From assembly GCF_000003815.2 (NCBI RefSeq), contig NC_049992.1, forward strand, positions 9,088,759 through 9,152,758: 64,000 nucleotides of DNA, written 5' to 3'. Shown here piece by piece: positions 61,301 to 64,000 of this stretch. Below the pieces are notes generated by a model. It saw nothing but the letters and a program-made list of their open reading frames with translations, did not search any database and was not told where the DNA came from. The DNA comes from Branchiostoma floridae (taxonomy: Eukaryota; Chordata; Leptocardii; Amphioxiformes; Branchiostomatidae). Each line of letters starts with the position of its first letter. Position 1 is the stretch's first letter. Position numbers and translations under genes: made by a program.

Positions 61301-64000
61301 TCTATGGAGAAGAACATGAAATAATATGAAAGGAACGGCCTCAAGAATCATAAAGCAAGAAGAAAAAGAAGAAGAAAAAGATGAAAAAAGAAGAAGAAGA
61401 GGAACTTACCCTGTTGACAGTTCTTTCCAGTCCATCCAGGAGAGCAGGTACAATTGTATCCACCATCTTGGTTCACACAGCGTCCATGTTTACAAGGGTT
61501 AGGGCGTCCATCACACTCGTTGATATCTACGTAATGATAGAATGATGGGGAACTGATTACATGTAACTGCAACACATACAACAAGTATTCAATCATTCAT
61601 TGTAGAGTACATTCTACTTCAATCGGACAAGACATATTACATTGAAGTAAGGGTTGGAAGAAGAATGATAGAAGAGCACACAAGAACATAGAGCTTATTC
61701 TATGGAGAAGAACATGAGATATATACTATGAAAGGAACGGCCTCAAGAATCAAAAAGCAAGAAAAAAAAAGACAGAAAAAAAAGAATAAAAAGAGGAACT
61801 TACCCTGTTGACAGCTCTGTCCAGTCCATCCAGGTGAGCAGGTACAATTGTATCCACCATCTTGGTTCACACAGCGTCCATGTTTACAAGGGTTAGGGCG
61901 TCCATCACACTCGTTGATATCTACGTAATGATAGAATGATGGGGAACTGATTACATCTAACTGCAACACATGACAAGTATTAGATCAATGTGGAGTACAC
62001 CTGGCTGCAATCGGACAATTCATATAAACTTTGGAAGAAGGTTCTGAAGAGCACACAAGTACATAATGCTTATTCTAAGGAGAAGAACATTGAAATACTC
62101 TGTAGTACAGGCCTTAAGAATTAAAAAAAGCAACGAGAACTCACCCTGCTGACAATTCTTTCCTGTCCATCCCTGCGAGCAGGTACATTTGTATCCGCCA
62201 TCTTGGTTCATGCAGTGTCCATGTTGACAAGGGTTTTTGATACACTTATTCAGGTCTGGGCAAATAGAAATGACCATAATGTATTGACGGCGATGTAGAA
62301 AGGGTATTACAAAACAATTATTAAAAAAACTTACCATAACCACATAAGTCACGGGACTAAAGCTAGGGCATCTAAATAAACTAAAACCCAATGTTACTTA
62401 CCCGTGGTTGACAGAAATGCGACTGTTATTGGTAAAGCATTGGCGGTGACACTGCTGTTCGTATATGGCAGATAGGTTGGAGTCGATTTGACGACTGCAA
62501 ACTTGTCAAGTGCAGAGTTGTTTTCGTCACAGAATGTCGTCTTCCATGGGGTACTGTCTTCCAGGATCATCGTGCCATTCTGTTTCAGCTTTGAAACAAG
62601 CACCATCTACATACACGACAAGGGCACAACCGTAAGTAAGATAATATGGCCTAACCACATGCATGTTTAGTAGAAAAAGTCACATAATATGACTGGTGGG
62701 CAGCTACATACGTAACTAATGATAAAATGAAATTAAAGACCTTTATTGTACATTTATGCTCAAACAAGCTAAGTACAGGTCGTACATGTAGCGATAAGAC
62801 ACAATATAATTACTTAATGTAAATAAGAAAAGTGGTATCATAGCTACATCTACAGAAGACTACTACATGCTAGTATGTGCAGGCTCATAGTAGCCTCGTT
62901 GCAGACTCCGCCAAGCATTCTTTTTTCAAGCATCATTTTCTGATGGCTTGCTGAGTTATGACTGCTTTTGCCTTGGTCTGGGCAATTGTTGAACCGGGTT
63001 AACCATCAGGCAAAACCATCAACAGGTAAATTGCCATTAGAAGTCTGCAAGGGAATCTACACTTAAGCTTATGACCCCTGTGAATAAGATTTCTTAAGCT
63101 TACCTTCCAACCGGGGGTGATACGAGTTGCCAAGATGCCAGCGATGACGACTGACAATGAAAACAGAAGTGCACAACCCATTGCAAGCCTAAAGCCTCTG
63201 CTAGATTTCCAATTGCTCCACATTTCCACGAAACGTCCTGAGATAAAACAGGATTGATAGAAAATGCATCAAGAACAAATATCTATAAGCAATACTCAAA
63301 CAACGACAACACAGACAATGATATTCGTTGCGCTCCTTTCATATTGAAAGTATTTGGCCAACAACACCCCTTGTCTCCATTGCAACAGGCCAAACAATTT
63401 GGGCCATATCCCTTAAAACAATGAATTACTTTACGTTTCCCAAGAACTAAAAGCTACACGTACCTCTACGTGTATATAAATTTGTATACATACACGAACT
63501 CTATCTCTATTGTACACACAAGTCATTGGACTGATTGCAGCCTCTAGCATTGGGAAGTCATCGTACGTGTCCTAAACTTTGCTAGTTTCCATGCATGTAA
63601 TTTTGACCTCGACATGTAAACATTGGGAAATGGCTTACAAATATGTTTTGCCTGTTGAAATAGGCATAAGGGGTGTTGAGCAGAAAGATAGCTATATTTG
63701 TTAGAGGTTAACGTTGTGAGCCATTTACTGATTTATAGTCTGTTTTTAATGTCACATTATTACTAAATGGTAACGTTGATAATTGCCAATTTTAGCTTTA
63801 GTGTGTATCGATTAAGTATGTAATGTTGTATATGCTGAGGTTGCCATTTTAAGACTAAAACTTACTTAATTCAGCCAGTTTTACAGCAAGGTACAGGCTG
63901 CAATGTTGTTTTAGTATATCCATGTATGTATATATGTATGTATATTTATGTATGTATGTATGTAATACGAGGTATACATGTATATGTATGAATAAACGTA
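52361..64000 (-). CDS. Type II EGF-repeat C-type lectin (gene E), 5' end outside window
   Basis: This is a paralogue of gene D. The membrane exon is 63104-63237 and the stalk exon 62402-62606. EGF exons are 62145-62255, 61804-61920, 61410-61526, 61006-61128, 60675-60791, 60137-60253, 59924-60034, 59708-59818, 59502-59612, 59073-59183, 58788-58898, 58434-58550, 58170-58281, 57858-57974, 57604-57714, 57286-57396, 56907-57017, 56672-56782 and 56350-56460. CTLD exons are 55570-55740, 53062-53239 and 52361-52430 (stop TGA). The cytoplasmic exon should lie beyond 64000. The CTLD has [16 protein letters not shown] and QWNDNKC, and is close to gene F rather than D. Exon 58170-58281 is 112 nt where 111 is expected, because CCGGGG replaces CCGGG at about 58197-58201. 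This shifts the frame unless it is a sequencing error. Flanking introns match gene D up to the window edge, so the duplication covers at least 18 kb. Confidence 0.8.
53270..53610. mobile_element. TIR element, copy in gene E CTLD intron
   Basis: This is the orthologous copy of 32242-32575, at the same place in the intron. That dates its insertion before the duplication of the lectin module. Confidence 0.6.
53775..55181. mobile_element. 1.4-kb transposon in gene E lectin intron
   Basis: Fourteen-bp inverted ends TACCTCCATGAAAT (53775-53788) and ATTTCATGGAGGTA (55168-55181) bound an insert that is absent from the matching intron of gene F. It contains a 247-bp tandem repeat array. No transposase is recognised. 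Confidence 0.7.
53833..54790. repeat. Four tandem copies of a 247-bp unit
   Basis: The unit beginning ATTACTCAAGAACGGCTGGA or ATTACTCAAGAATGGCTGGA recurs near 53838, 54085, 54332 and 54579 with few differences. Each copy carries the same ~60-codon open frame on the plus strand. Small open frames kept by repeat identity alone are not evidence of a gene. Confidence 0.8.
56350..62255 (-). repeat. Nineteen EGF exons of gene E
   Basis: These are nineteen phase 1-1 exons of 111 to 123 nt, each one EGF. The five after the first, nearest the membrane, are of the longer type ([17 protein letters not shown]); two later ones carry CARNSSLCV or CARNSSSCV insertions. The fourth has two more residues ([10 protein letters not shown]). 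The rest are of the [15 protein letters not shown] type. The last begins GIDEC, since its exon starts with GC after the split codon. Intron lengths and sequences are also repeated, which shows growth by unequal crossing-over. Confidence 0.87.
60495..60617. mobile_element. 123-bp MITE in gene E EGF intron
   Basis: Arms 60495-60528 and 60584-60617 are inverted copies (TAAGTTC, TCAAACACA, CCAAAATAGTACTCAC) with about two mismatches. It entered the intron between EGF exons 60137-60253 and 60675-60791. Confidence 0.72.
63910..63965. repeat. GTAT/TGTA microsatellite
   Basis: ATGTATGTAT-type units recur at the right window edge in an intron of gene E. A shorter version lies at 46422-46432 in the matching gene D intron. 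Confidence 0.75.

Noticed and set aside
39810-62255. CRISPR-like array because of regularly spaced similar units
   Set aside because: Units are coding EGF exons with splice sites and the intervals are introns. The genome is eukaryotic.

Overview
This window is metazoan nuclear DNA. It has spliced genes with GT-AG introns, an intronless Toll-like receptor (TLR), B-box, kringle, EGF and C-type lectin domains, many short inverted-repeat transposons and three assembly gaps (19092-19491, 38468-38567, 44840-45198). Intronless TLRs, large EGF/lectin/kringle families and dense MITEs suggest an invertebrate deuterostome, most likely a cephalochordate (Branchiostoma-like). That placement is inference. 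All exon models below were built by hand from splice sites, reading phase and paralogue comparison.

Layout. (1) 295-11512, minus strand: at least 11 exons of a B-box zinc-finger protein whose two ends lie outside the model. Its 5.9-kb intron (2654-8569) contains, on the plus strand, an intronless TLR (4368-7814) with an unusual C-terminal repeat tail. (2) 13992-18531 plus and 22640-28248 minus: two convergent paralogues. Each joins an N-terminal Cys/His motif to a DUF3504-like (Crypton recombinase-derived, KIAA1958/ZMYM/QRICH1-type) domain that lacks the catalytic C-terminal part. (3) 28343-29712 minus: a candidate 87-aa secreted protein in two exons. (4) 31363-64000, minus strand: three lectin genes in a row. 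In transcription order they are gene E (63237 to 52361, 5' end outside), a type II membrane protein with 19 EGF exons and a C-type lectin domain (CTLD); gene D (48372 to 37709), a paralogue with a 167-aa cytoplasmic domain, 15 EGF exons and a different CTLD; and gene F (37166 to 31363), a secreted kringle plus CTLD protein. The CTLD of E and the CTLD of F are near-copies including introns and 3' flank, so a lectin module has been shared between two unrelated architectures.

Function. The TLR and the lectin genes fit pathogen or glycan recognition at the cell surface. The DUF3504 pair are probably nuclear proteins domesticated from a transposon. Several genes carry lesions: a nonsense codon in the CTLD of D, a 1-nt insertion in one EGF exon of E, a lost cysteine in EGF1 of D and a relic EGF exon eaten by a CA repeat. 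Some may be assembly errors; others suggest birth-and-death evolution of this cluster.
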